The position numbers and the translations under genes were made by a program. From Opitutales bacterium (GTDB lineage Bacteria; Verrucomicrobiota; Verrucomicrobiia; Opitutales; Coraliomargaritaceae), in the NCBI GenBank assembly GCA_030729385.1, contig JANQXM010000067.1, forward strand, positions 1 through 45,024: a DNA stretch of 45,024 nucleotides, written 5' to 3'. How positions within the stretch are numbered: the stretch's first letter is position 1; the number at the start of each line of letters is the position of its first letter. The notes below the pieces were generated by a model, which was not told the origin of the DNA, ran no database searches, and was given only the letters and a program-made list of their open reading frames with translations. Below, in pieces: positions 18,739 through 27,837 of this stretch.

Positions 18739-19780
18739 CGTCAACCTCCTGCCTTAAATGAAACTCACCCATCAAACTGAATAGACCAAACCAACGGGCA
18801 CCAAGGTTCAGCACTTCAACGTCTTCGCTCAACGTAATATTTAAGCTCTCTAACCAAGCTTCTAAGTTGGGTTGCATGATTTCGAGACCGAGTGAATCCG
18901 ACACTGTTTTGGACACCCAACCTAAATTCTTTGGCAGCACGCTAAGAAACACCGTCTCAATCGTCTGCCCAGTCTGCACTTCATAAAAACCAGTCGATGC
19001 CTGCAGTTCTTTTGTCATACGGCGGAGCAACTTCGGCCCCATTTCTGCAAAATCAAAAGTATTGGAAAAAAAGAGTTTTTTGGCAGATGATTCATCCTTT
19101 AAGCCCAACTCTCTCTGCAACAGAGGATAAATACTATCCAAGCCAAAAGGCACCGGGCGGGCCACATCGACTTGCCCCTTATTTAAAATACAAATATTCG
19201 CGCTATGGGAAGTTAACTCGAAGCACAAGATAGGAGAATTGATTCCGTTGAAACGGGCGTAGTCACTAACTCCGCCAAGGGTGGTAATGGAAGATAACTC
19301 CAAACGCTCTGGGTAGATTCCGCACTCAAGTAAAAAATCTTGCTTATCTTGGAAGGACTCCTTCGGTGCACCACAAAAAACCAAGCGCTTCGTCTGTCCA
19401 CTCTCGATGTCAATATCGGATCCATCACGGGCATCCAAAATCGATACTCTATTCGCTTCAACATCGATGTTAAACTCAGACTTCAGCATATCGGACAAGA
19501 ACTTAAAGTCTTTCACCTTAGAGGCAGACTCCGCTTCGTAATAACGCACGAAACGACCTTCCGGATATGTACCGCAACGCGAAACGAAATACGCGCTACC
19601 CTTTAAATCGACCAATTGCTCGATAAAGGCCTTTATCTCGAGTGGGTCGTGCCCCTGTTTCAAAGGAAATTCAGCAATTTCCTCAATAACCATCGGAAGT
19701 TTATAACCAGAGGTTCTCGCAGCTAATATCGAAAACTCTGAGATATCTATAAATAGACCTTTAGACTTTGGCTTTAACAT
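18731..19780 (-). CDS. PilM-like actin-fold pilus assembly protein
   Basis: The 349 residues follow the PilM/FtsA pattern: [18 protein letters not shown] at the start corresponds to phosphate-1, and [34 protein letters not shown] (around 195-228) is the phosphate-2-like segment. Phosphate-binding glycines are poorly conserved, so nucleotide binding is uncertain. PilM is the cytosolic partner of PilN. This is the first gene of the operon pilM-pilN-pilO-(196 aa)-pilQ-RCC1, with overlapping or very close genes. The pilus motor ATPases, pilin and prepilin peptidase are not in the window, so a type II secretion-like use cannot be excluded. Confidence 0.7.
   Translation of the reverse strand: MLKPKSKGLFIDISEFSILAARTSGYKLPMVIEEIAEFPLKQGHDPLEIKAFIEQLVDLKGSAYFVSRCGTYPEGRFVRYYEAESASKVKDFKFLSDMLKSEFNIDVEANRVSILDARDGSDIDIESGQTKRLVFCGAPKESFQDKQDFLLECGIYPERLELSSITTLGGVSDYARFNGINSPILCFELTSHSANICILNKGQVDVARPVPFGLDSIYPLLQRELGLKDESSAKKLFFSNTFDFAEMGPKLLRRMTKELQASTGFYEVQTGQTIETVFLSVLPKNLGWVSKTVSDSLGLEIMQPNLEAWLESLNITLSEDVEVLNLGARWFGLFSLMGEFHLRQEVDGE
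18745..18750 (-). promoter_or_regulatory. Shine-Dalgarno site AGGAGG that fixes the pilN start
   Basis: A perfect AGGAGG on the minus strand inside the end of pilM, 6 nt before GTG at 18738. Most genes that lead transcription units in this window have nothing like it, so the strong site points to translation of an operon-internal gene. Confidence 0.8.
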
Positions 19781-19849
19781 AGATTAGTTAGCAATGTATC
19801 GGGAGTCCCTTAAATGAGGTAGTTGGAATGTCGTAGTAAGATAAGCAAA

Positions 19850-19861
19850 TGTTACGTAACA
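19850..19861. promoter_or_regulatory. Perfect 12-bp palindrome TGTTACGTAACA
   Basis: Self-complementary without a spacer, 70 nt upstream of pilM. The size and symmetry suit a homodimeric regulator. No regulator is assigned. Confidence 0.35.
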
Positions 19862-19978
19862 CACCATACGAATCTTTTTGCCACTATAACAGGCCTCGAG
19901 CAAGGACAAAAAAGACCAAATACCCCTCCGAAATCACTAATTAAAAGATATTTACAACTCAATGAGGTATAAAAATTC

Positions 19979-20019
19979 ATTCACTAAACGATGCCTCCTA
20001 ACGCATCCACTAAGTGAAT
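19979..20019. repeat. Two-part imperfect hairpin upstream of the pil operon
   Basis: Outer arms ATTCAC (19979-19984) and GTGAAT (20014-20019) pair perfectly. Inner arms GATGC and GCATC pair around CTCCTAAC. There is no T-tract on either side. It could be a transcribed leader structure of the pil operon or a protein-binding site. Confidence 0.4.
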
Positions 20020-20100
20020 ACACGTATTTCCCTATTAAGTGTGACCAGAACGCCCTGAAATAAGAGACCCCAAGCTCTCCCGCGGAACTCATCTAGTCAC

Positions 20101-20133
20101 AAAAAAACGGCCCCTCGATCTGAGGAGCCGTTT
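20101..20133 (-). terminator. Rho-independent terminator after the 31-aa basic protein
   Basis: On the minus strand AAACGGCTCCTC pairs with GAGGGGCCGTTT (one G-T wobble) around a 5-nt loop and runs into a seven-residue U-tract (20101-20107). It lies 39 nt after the stop codon of the small gene and isolates it from the pil operon. Confidence 0.9.
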
Positions 20134-20172
20134 GATGAAAGCGTTGACGAGTCGTCGACGTCTAATTCCGCA

Positions 20173-20268
20173 CTACCAAGTGCGCTTCTTGTGACGGTTT
20201 GATTTCAAACGCTTGCGGCGTTTGTGATTGTTCATCTTAAGACGACGTTTCTTTTTAAGGTTACCCAT
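20173..20268 (-). CDS. 31-aa AURKAIP1/COX24-domain (mS38-like) protein
   Basis: A tiny, extremely basic protein starts [20 protein letters not shown] and ends HKKRTW. About 18 of 31 residues are Lys or Arg. The pattern [26 protein letters not shown] matches the AURKAIP1/COX24 C-terminal domain, which in mitochondria is the small-subunit ribosomal protein mS38. Bacterial stand-alone versions are annotated in several phyla and are presumably ribosome-bound. The gene lies below the size limit of many gene callers. It has its own terminator 39 nt downstream and lies 81 nt after the pseudouridine synthase gene and near rpsT, a translation-related neighbourhood. Confidence 0.85.
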   Translation of the reverse strand: MGNLKKKRRLKMNNHKRRKRLKSNRHKKRTW

Positions 20269-20349
20269 GGAAATTTTTGTGCTGAATTGTTTAGAGAAAA
20301 GTTGGAAGGAGTCAGAAAAGGTATAGGCTGTAAAGGGTTTTTTTCGTAT

Positions 20350-21222
20350 TTAGTCAACTGAGGCATCGATCACGGGTATTAAGCCCAAGCGCTGAATAAA
20401 GAGCCCCAAGTGCTTCGGGAGCTCCGCCTCGATCGCAGGAACACCGTTACACAGGTCACATGTCGCCAAATGTAGTGCCAATCCGTCAAAAGCCGACACA
20501 TTGAGCCCCCCACCCTTCTTTTTTGGCTCCAAATCACGTCGTGTGGGCGCAACGGGACCATCATAGAGCGTATCCCCCAAAACAGGGAGCCCGAGCACGG
20601 CTGCATGGGCACGCACTTGATGCGGGCGAAAAAACTGCGTGCGAGCCTCCCAAACCGTCCATCCAGCAGCTGACTGCGCCTTCAAACTAAATTCGGTGAA
20701 GGACTTTTTACCTTTTGCCGTCGAGGGAATCATCTTGGGCTTCGTATTATGAGGCAGTAATGGCGCGTCTGCGATCACACGTTCCTCCACATCTTCTGGC
20801 TTAGGTCCTGAAACAAATAGGAAGGAAAAAGCACAATCTCCGGAACCAAAGCGATTACGCAGCGCAGCAAGACCCTCTCGGCTCTTTCCAAAAACGGCGA
20901 CACCACTGATTTCTGGGTCCAAATAATACATGGAACCCAAAAGCGTGGCACCGCGTCTCACGAGCTCGGGCTTCCCTGCCTGCAGTTGAGCGTTCAAGGC
21001 CGCATCGAGGTTGGGCCGCTTACCATCCCAAGGATACTCACGCACTGCGAGGCCACTGGGCTTATTCAATGCAATCCAGTCGTCCTCCTCTGCCAACACA
21101 GGCAAACGCAGCGGCACCTCCCCCATCAATGGTGGCGGAAATCCAATGGCATCTGCTTTTTGCTTCTGGCTCACAACGGTTTCTCGATTCTGGATATAAA
21201 ATACCCCCGAACTGACTAGCAA
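20350..21222 (-). CDS. RluA-family pseudouridine synthase-like protein
   Basis: The fold markers are clear: DDWIALNKPSGLAV (47-60, motif for substrate placement), LDPEISGVAVFGKS (101-114), and RPHQVRAHAAVLGLPVLGDTLYDG, equivalent to RTHQIRVHLAxLGHPIxGDxxYG. The catalytic aspartate is kept at D102, but the usual HRLD reads YYLD. No S4 domain is present. It would isomerise uridine in rRNA or tRNA; the target is unknown. The start is uncertain: TTG at 21222 gives 290 residues, and GTG at 21174 gives 274. It follows rpsT by 33 nt. Confidence 0.8.
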   Translation of the reverse strand: MLVSSGVFYIQNRETVVSQKQKADAIGFPPPLMGEVPLRLPVLAEEDDWIALNKPSGLAVREYPWDGKRPNLDAALNAQLQAGKPELVRRGATLLGSMYYLDPEISGVAVFGKSREGLAALRNRFGSGDCAFSFLFVSGPKPEDVEERVIADAPLLPHNTKPKMIPSTAKGKKSFTEFSLKAQSAAGWTVWEARTQFFRPHQVRAHAAVLGLPVLGDTLYDGPVAPTRRDLEPKKKGGGLNVSAFDGLALHLATCDLCNGVPAIEAELPKHLGLFIQRLGLIPVIDASVD

Positions 21223-21255
21223 TCCGAGGGCATCTTTTGGGTGGGGTAGAAAAAA

Positions 21256-21513
21256 CTACGCGGCAGCCAATGCAGCACAACGTGCTTTATGACGTGCGAT
21301 TTTGTTCGCATGCACAAGACCGGTCTTAGCGGCCTTATCCAAAGCGGAAATGTATAGGCGTGTTGCCGCGATGATCGCGTCTTTATCGCCAGCTGCGACT
21401 GAAGCTTCGACCTTTTTAGCCAAAGTCTTCAAGCGGCTTTTTATCTGACGGTTACGAAGCGTACGACCTTCCGTTTTACGGATATATTTGAGTGCTGATT
21501 TAGTATTTGCCAT
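21256..21513 (-). CDS. rpsT: 30S ribosomal protein S20
   Basis: S20 binds 16S rRNA early in small-subunit assembly. The 85 residues show the usual start MANTKSALKYIRKTEGRTLRNRQ, three helices rich in Lys/Arg/Ala, and the end HKARCAALAA. The length is normal. On the minus strand a perfect TTGACA stands at 21566-21561, 48 nt before the start codon. Confidence 0.97.
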   Translation of the reverse strand: MANTKSALKYIRKTEGRTLRNRQIKSRLKTLAKKVEASVAAGDKDAIIAATRLYISALDKAAKTGLVHANKIARHKARCAALAAA

Positions 21514-21537
21514 GTATGTTAAAAGTTAAAGGGCGGA

Positions 21538-21566
21538 AAAGTGGTGATTCGACTTTGAGCTGTCAA
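21538..21566 (-). promoter_or_regulatory. Possible rpsT promoter (TTGACA, 17-nt spacer)
   Basis: A perfect -35 hexamer TTGACA (21566-21561) is followed, at a 17-nt spacing, by CACTTT, which matches TATAAT at only two positions. The placement before rpsT is right, but the -10 element is weak. Confidence 0.35.
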
Positions 21567-21632
21567 GGGCGAAAAGTGGGAAAATATACCAATATATGGA
21601 CACTTTTTAGACTTAGATGGGAGACAGCCTAA

Positions 21633-22969
<1,337 letters not shown>

Positions 22970-22974
22970 TCAAC

Positions 22975-23670
22975 CTAATACTGCCGTGCGCCATAGAGCG
23001 CAGTGCCGACTCGAATTTGAGTCGAACCCGCCGCAATCGCCACTTCGAGGTCACCCGTCATGCCCATCGAGAGTTCGGGTAGAGCGACTCCAAACTGTGC
23101 CGCTAAATCATCTCGTAGCTCCCGCAGCCCGATAAAGGCAGCTTTCGCTACATCCAAATCGTCATCCAGCGGCGCAATGGTCATAAGACCATCTACTTGC
23201 AATGACTCAGCAGCCAAAGCCTGCTCCAGTGCCTGTGCCATTTCGCCGACCATGAAACCATGCTTATTCGGGTCTTCTCCGGTATTACACTGCAATAATA
23301 TCGGGAGCTTTTTACCAATTTCAGCAGCTTGACGATTCAATCGCTCTAATAGCTTCAAAGAATCCACCGATTGCACTCGATCAAACAGCTCAACCGCAGA
23401 CTTAGCCTTATTCGATTGTAAATGACCGATTAGCTCCCAGCGCACAGCTATATCCGTTTGCCCGTGCTTCTGAGCAGCTTCCTGCACCCGATTCTCCCCA
23501 ACCGCCTTCAAACCAGCTCGATCGGCATAAATAACTGCATCAACGGGATGATTCTTTGTCACCGGAAGCAGCACCACGCTTTCGGGCGCACGCCCAAAAA
23601 TCTTACACGCCGCCGCCATACGCGTCTGAACAGATGCTAAATTATGCGAAAATTGCTCAAAAGAGATCAT
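22975..23670 (-). CDS. YggS/PLPBP-family pyridoxal phosphate homeostasis protein
   Basis: This is a TIM-barrel, PLP-binding protein resembling the N-terminal domain of alanine racemase but without racemase activity; it buffers PLP and affects amino-acid balance. The PLP lysine is K39 in LLPVTKNHP. Further family blocks are GENRVQEAAQK, WELIGHLQSNKAK, the CNTGEDPNKHGF segment and LSMGMTGDLEVAIAAGSTQIRVGTALYGAR. The 231 residues are normal. Family names vary (YggS, PROSC, PLPBP), so I leave the symbol empty. It is divergent from the LysR gene. Confidence 0.93.
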   Translation of the reverse strand: MISFEQFSHNLASVQTRMAAACKIFGRAPESVVLLPVTKNHPVDAVIYADRAGLKAVGENRVQEAAQKHGQTDIAVRWELIGHLQSNKAKSAVELFDRVQSVDSLKLLERLNRQAAEIGKKLPILLQCNTGEDPNKHGFMVGEMAQALEQALAAESLQVDGLMTIAPLDDDLDVAKAAFIGLRELRDDLAAQFGVALPELSMGMTGDLEVAIAAGSTQIRVGTALYGARQY

Positions 23671-23727
23671 AGCTATAAGCAGAAATCGTGATTAGATTTT
23701 TTAAAATTAGTTTTACTTTTTACGGAC

Positions 23728-23755
23728 TTGCATTCCCATTAGTGATAGTTATACA
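23728..23755 (+). promoter_or_regulatory. Candidate sigma70-type promoter of the LysR gene
   Basis: TTGCAT (23728-23733), a 16-nt spacer and TATACA (23750-23755) are placed so that transcription would start about at the ATG (23765). The mRNA would be nearly leaderless, which agrees with the lack of a Shine-Dalgarno site. Confidence 0.45.
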
Positions 23756-23764
23756 AATTATATT

Positions 23765-24673
23765 ATGCACGTAGAAAACTTCAAAATCTTTTCCGATTTA
23801 GTCGAAAGCGAAAGCTTCTCCCGCGCCGCCAAGCTCAACGGGATTACACAATCAGCCGTCAGTCAACAGCTACGTGCAATGGAGAAGCATTTCAACATCC
23901 TCATTGTTGACCGCAGCCAAAAGCAATTCCGGCTGACACGCGAGGGGCAAAAACTCTACGAATCCGCCAAAGAGATTCTCTACCTCTACGACAAGCTCAA
24001 TAGCGAGTTGCAAGAGATGAAGAAAGTCATCAGTGGCACGATCCACATTTCGACGGTTTACAGTATCGGACTCCACGAGCTGCCACCATACGTCAAAGCA
24101 TTCCTTACTAAATTCCCTGAGGTCAACATCCGCGTGGAATATCGCCGTGCCAACATGGTTTACGAAGACATCCTCACAAATTCCATCGATTTGGGTCTCA
24201 TCGCCTACCCTCAAAAGCACAAGCAACTTGAGATCCTACCCTTCCACGACGACATCCTCGTTCTCGTCGTCAGCCCGGAACACCCGCTCGCTAAGCGTAA
24301 GAGCATAGACATCGAAGAAGTCGCTGGTCAGAAATTCATCGGTTTCGAGCCCGACATTCCAACGCGTAAAGCAACCGACCAAATTTTCCGCGAAGCCAAC
24401 TTAGAGTGCGACCCCGTCATGGAGTTCGACAACGTCGAGACAGTCAAACGCGCCGTCGAGATCGACGCAGGCATCGCGATCTTACCACAAACCACAGTGG
24501 TTCGCGAAGAAGCCCAAGGTCTGCTAAAGGTCATCCGCTTCAAATCCAAAGTCTACAAGCGCCCACTCGCACTGATTCATCGCAAGGGTCGTGTGCTAAC
24601 TCCGGCGATGAAGAAACTGATCGAGCTCCTCACTTCGAAAGATTTGAATAGCCTAGATAAAGAAGAAAGCTAG
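23765..24673 (+). CDS. LysR-family transcriptional regulator
   Basis: The 302 residues have the LysR layout. A winged helix-turn-helix spans 1-60 (SFSRAAKLNGITQSAVSQQLRAME). A linker helix and a periplasmic-binding-protein-like effector domain from ~90 (GTIHISTVYSIGLHELPPYV) follow. Segments such as VEYRRANMVYEDILTNSIDLGLIAYP resemble the CysB/CysL branch, but the effector is not predictable. LysR proteins often control a divergent gene, here the yggS family member. The stop codon lies 7 nt from the end of the convergent troD, with no terminator between them. Confidence 0.92.
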   Translation: MHVENFKIFSDLVESESFSRAAKLNGITQSAVSQQLRAMEKHFNILIVDRSQKQFRLTREGQKLYESAKEILYLYDKLNSELQEMKKVISGTIHISTVYSIGLHELPPYVKAFLTKFPEVNIRVEYRRANMVYEDILTNSIDLGLIAYPQKHKQLEILPFHDDILVLVVSPEHPLAKRKSIDIEEVAGQKFIGFEPDIPTRKATDQIFREANLECDPVMEFDNVETVKRAVEIDAGIAILPQTTVVREEAQGLLKVIRFKSKVYKRPLALIHRKGRVLTPAMKKLIELLTSKDLNSLDKEES

Positions 24674-24680
24674 GAGACCC

Positions 24681-25622
24681 CTACTTTGCTTCAGCCCGGT
24701 CGATCCGACCGAATTTCTTGATCAAGATCCCGTAGCGCGGCGCGCAAAACAGGGTGATCGCAAATAGCACGCCTGCCATCACCGCCATCATGCCCGATGT
24801 GGATGTGGCATCGACTACTGCAGGATCAAAGCCTAACCAGCCGGGCACAAATAAGGCAGTAATATGCCCGAGCACGGCCGCCAGCGCAGCGAGTATCACG
24901 CTCAACAAAATCATCACACCTAAGCGATCGGTTAATAAATGCGCGGTTGCCGCCGGCACGATCAACATCGCAATCACGATGATACTGCCCACCGCTTCAA
25001 ACGCAGCCACCGTCGTGATCGCCACCAAGGTCATCAACAAATAGTGCATCCAATTCGCATTGATGCCCATCGTTGTCGCCAGTTCAGAGTCGAACGAAGT
25101 GATCCGCAGCTCCTTAAAGAAAAATACCACGAACAATAAATTCACCGCACAGACAATCGAAAGCACCACAGCCGCACGTGGCACATCGAGAATGGCTCCA
25201 AAAATGGACGGTCGCCATACTACATCCAAGGGCGTCAATTCGATCGCACCATACAGCACGCAACTCGCATCGAGATCGACATGATCCGCAGCCTGAACGA
25301 TCAGTAAAAGCCCCAATGCAAAAAGCGTGGTAAAAACAATCCCCATCGAAGCCCCTTCATCGACCTTCCCAAAACGGCTCACCCACTGAGTGAAGACTGC
25401 AGTTAAAACACCCACCACGGCGGCACCAATAAACATCGTCAAACTCGCCCTTGCGCCCGTCACTAAGAATGCAATCGCGAGCCCGGGCAACACGGCGTGA
25501 CTGATCGCATCCCCCATCATACTCATCTTACGAAGCACGAGAAAATTGCCCAACAGCGCACACGAAACCGCCGCCAGAATACCGACGATTACGATCCACG
25601 TATCAATTGCATACCATTCCAT
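24681..25622 (-). CDS. troD: Metal ABC transporter permease (TroD-like)
   Basis: This ABC-3 family permease for Mn/Zn/Fe has 313 residues and about eight or nine transmembrane helices. The conserved motif LLGNFLVLRKMSMMGDAISHAVLPGLAIAFLV at the start and AVGSIIVIAMLIVPAATAHLL in the middle are diagnostic. It forms a heterodimer with the TroC-like half. An AGGAG site at 25635-25631, overlapping the end of troC, lies 8 nt before the ATG. It is the last gene of the operon. The metal is inferred from the TroA-type binding protein. Confidence 0.9.
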   Translation of the reverse strand: MEWYAIDTWIVIVGILAAVSCALLGNFLVLRKMSMMGDAISHAVLPGLAIAFLVTGARASLTMFIGAAVVGVLTAVFTQWVSRFGKVDEGASMGIVFTTLFALGLLLIVQAADHVDLDASCVLYGAIELTPLDVVWRPSIFGAILDVPRAAVVLSIVCAVNLLFVVFFFKELRITSFDSELATTMGINANWMHYLLMTLVAITTVAAFEAVGSIIVIAMLIVPAATAHLLTDRLGVMILLSVILAALAAVLGHITALFVPGWLGFDPAVVDATSTSGMMAVMAGVLFAITLFCAPRYGILIKKFGRIDRAEAK

Positions 25623-25625
25623 AGC

Positions 25626-26978
25626 TTAGTCTCCTGGTTGAATGGGGTGTGGGCTCACCGGAACGGCAAGTGATTCGGCAGGACGCAATGTCTGCAATTT
25701 ACTCTCCAACAAAGCGACCATCTTCTCCCCCAGAACGTGCTCCACCGCATCCGCATCACGATCCACCCGACTCGCCGCGATGTCGGCATATTCAATCAAA
25801 TACAATTCCCATAGTCGGTGATTACGTGTCACTTGCGCCGCTGCTTCCACCCCAGCCTCCGTCAATACGATCTCGTCGAATCGGTTCAAGGTTTCGACCA
25901 ATCCTTCATTATACGCCAATCGTAAATAACGCTTCAACTGTCGATCACTCCAGGTTCGACGCCCGCGCACTTGGCGAAATGGAACCGCGCGAATCTGAAT
26001 ACCTCCGTCCCCTAGCCCATCTGCTTCTAGAATTTCATATAGGGCGCGCAATAAATGCTGACGTCCAACACTGCGCTTCAAATTCAACTGCCGCACCACT
26101 CGCACCAGCACCCCTCGCTCCACGCCAACAAACATGCTGAATACAAAACAACCTGCCGCCACGAGCACAATCAACGCCCCCGCCGGCATATTTGGAATCA
26201 AGGCACTCACGCTAGCACCAATCCAACCACTGATCCCACCAATCACCGCAGACAGCAGGAGCATTTGATCCAGTCGATCCGTCCAAAAACGAGCCGCAGC
26301 AGCTGGCGTGATTAAAAAAGCGATGATCAGAATTAACCCCACCGCTTGTAGCCCAGCCACGGTCACTGCCGTCACTAAACCGAAGAGTAGAACATCCAAA
26401 AATTTCACCGGCCAGCCCTGCGCCAAAGCATATGTCTCATCGAAACAAAGCAGACGGAATTCCTTAAATAAAAAGATCGAAAGCACCAAAACGCAGATGG
26501 TCACAACCGTGAGCAGCCAAAAATCACTCAATACCATCGACGCGGTCTTACCGTAAATAAATGATTCTAATCCCGCAGCCGCACCGTCCGGCATCTTCGT
26601 CACCATGGTCAACAAAGCCACGCCGGCGCCAAAAAAGACCGACAACACAATGCCCATCGCCGCGTCGTCTTTGATACGCGATTGATTACGAATAAACAAA
26701 ACCGCGGCACATCCCAAAACACCTGTAACTGTCGCACCTAGAAGCAAGAATGGCAGCGACTTCCCCGTGCCTCCCAGCAACACGCCGACCATGAAAGCAA
26801 TACAGACACCGGGCAGTGTAGCGTGAGATAAAGTATCGCCCATCAACGAGCGCTTACGCAGCAGTAAAAAGCCTCCCATCAGGCCGCATGCCGAACCTAA
26901 GAGCATCGTGCAGATGACCACCAAGCGCGTATTATAATTACGCAGAAAAAGCACTTCGATGATATCAGAAAATTCCAT
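25626..26978 (-). CDS. troC: Metal permease fused to a DtxR/MntR-like repressor domain (YtgCR-type)
   Basis: Residues 1-~290 are an ABC-3 permease (CGLMGGFLLLRKRSLMGDTLSHATLPGVCIAF; AVGLILIIAFLITPAAAARFW). Residues ~295-450 are a separate soluble part. A winged helix (LLRALYEILEADG...WSDRQLKRYLRLAYNEGLVETL...IVLTEAGVEAAAQV) is followed by the DtxR dimerisation/metal-binding segment RNHRLWELYLIEYADI...DADAVEHVLG. Metal-ligand equivalents H387, E413 and H414 are kept; the glutamate three residues before E413 reads D410. Chlamydial YtgCR has the same fusion and is cleaved to free the repressor YtgR. SH3-like domain 3 of DtxR is absent, as in MntR. The ~158-residue tail exceeds any normal permease C-terminus. 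Confidence 0.9.
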   Translation of the reverse strand: MEFSDIIEVLFLRNYNTRLVVICTMLLGSACGLMGGFLLLRKRSLMGDTLSHATLPGVCIAFMVGVLLGGTGKSLPFLLLGATVTGVLGCAAVLFIRNQSRIKDDAAMGIVLSVFFGAGVALLTMVTKMPDGAAAGLESFIYGKTASMVLSDFWLLTVVTICVLVLSIFLFKEFRLLCFDETYALAQGWPVKFLDVLLFGLVTAVTVAGLQAVGLILIIAFLITPAAAARFWTDRLDQMLLLSAVIGGISGWIGASVSALIPNMPAGALIVLVAAGCFVFSMFVGVERGVLVRVVRQLNLKRSVGRQHLLRALYEILEADGLGDGGIQIRAVPFRQVRGRRTWSDRQLKRYLRLAYNEGLVETLNRFDEIVLTEAGVEAAAQVTRNHRLWELYLIEYADIAASRVDRDADAVEHVLGEKMVALLESKLQTLRPAESLAVPVSPHPIQPGD

Positions 26979-26984
26979 TCAACT

Positions 26985-27794
26985 TCATCGTTTTCGCATG
27001 AGTTCCTCCGCGGCTTGGCTCAAGAGCGTCAACTTACCACCGTAGGTTTTGTGCAAGTTCTCCTGATTAAACACTTCTTCAGTCGGACCACTCGCCACGA
27101 CTCGCATGTTGAGCAACACCGTCCAATCAAAATATTCCGGCACCGTCGCCAAATCGTGGTGCACCACCAAACAGGTCTTACCGCGTTGCTGCAACTCTTT
27201 GAGCAAGTCTACAATCGCTCGCTCCGTCGCCGCATCGACCGCAGCAAATGGCTCGTCCATAAAATAAATATCGGCATCTTGCACCAACGCACGGGCCAAA
27301 AAAGTGCGCTGTTGTTGTCCGCCTGAAAGTTGACTGATTTGCCGATGCGCGTAATCAGCGAGTCCCACACGATCCAAGGCCTGCATCGCTAACGCCTTGG
27401 AGCGTTTGTTCACCCGTCGAAACCAACCAAGCTGCCCGTAGGTGCCCATCGCAACCACATCGAGCGCACTCACTGGAAAATCCCAATCCACACTCTCGCG
27501 CTGCGGCACATAACCCACCCTTTTACGCGCTTTCGAATATGGCTCACCGTAAATAAGCACCTCACCTGAAGAACGTGGAATCAAGTCCAGAGCCGCCTTC
27601 AGTAATGTGCTCTTACCCGCACCATTGGGTCCAACAATACTGACCAATTTTCCCTCTGGAATCGAAAGCTCCACATCCCAAACCACTGGCTTACGATGAT
27701 ACGCCACCGTCAAATCTCGCACCACTAAAGGCCATGACTTCGTCGATACCGTCTCACTGTTTGTATGTATTATTTCTTTGGATACAGTGTTCAT
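26985..27794 (-). CDS. troB: Metal ABC transporter ATP-binding protein (TroB-like)
   Basis: The 269 residues contain Walker A GPNGAGKST (55-63), the Q-loop VPQRESVDWDFP typical of metal-importer ATPases, signature LSGGQQQR, Walker B YFMDEPFA and the switch histidine in LVVHHDLATVPEYFD. It energises import through the two permeases encoded downstream, with 6 nt to troC. Its start is separated from troA by the GxxExxY cassette. No Shine-Dalgarno site is seen before the ATG. Confidence 0.93.
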   Translation of the reverse strand: MNTVSKEIIHTNSETVSTKSWPLVVRDLTVAYHRKPVVWDVELSIPEGKLVSIVGPNGAGKSTLLKAALDLIPRSSGEVLIYGEPYSKARKRVGYVPQRESVDWDFPVSALDVVAMGTYGQLGWFRRVNKRSKALAMQALDRVGLADYAHRQISQLSGGQQQRTFLARALVQDADIYFMDEPFAAVDAATERAIVDLLKELQQRGKTCLVVHHDLATVPEYFDWTVLLNMRVVASGPTEEVFNQENLHKTYGGKLTLLSQAAEELMRKR

Positions 27795-27807
27795 AATGAA
27801 AATTTAA

Positions 27808-27837
27808 TTAACCACATAATACACAAAAATCACAAAA
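27808..27837 (+). repeat. Left 30-nt inverted repeat of the GxxExxY cassette
   Basis: It starts TTAACCACATAATACACAAA and ends ATCACAAAA. Compared with the reverse complement of 28196-28225 it matches 26 of 30 positions. It includes the last three codons of the GxxExxY gene. Confidence 0.75.

Larger units (their letters stand above)
19781..20100. other. Non-coding upstream region of the pil operon
   Basis: About 320 nt with no gene. It should contain the pil operon promoter (minus strand), but I could not identify a convincing -35/-10 pair. Two structured sites stand out: a perfect 12-bp palindrome TGTTACGTAACA at 19850-19861 and a two-part hairpin at 19979-20019. The region is more A+T-rich than its neighbours. 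Confidence 0.5.
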
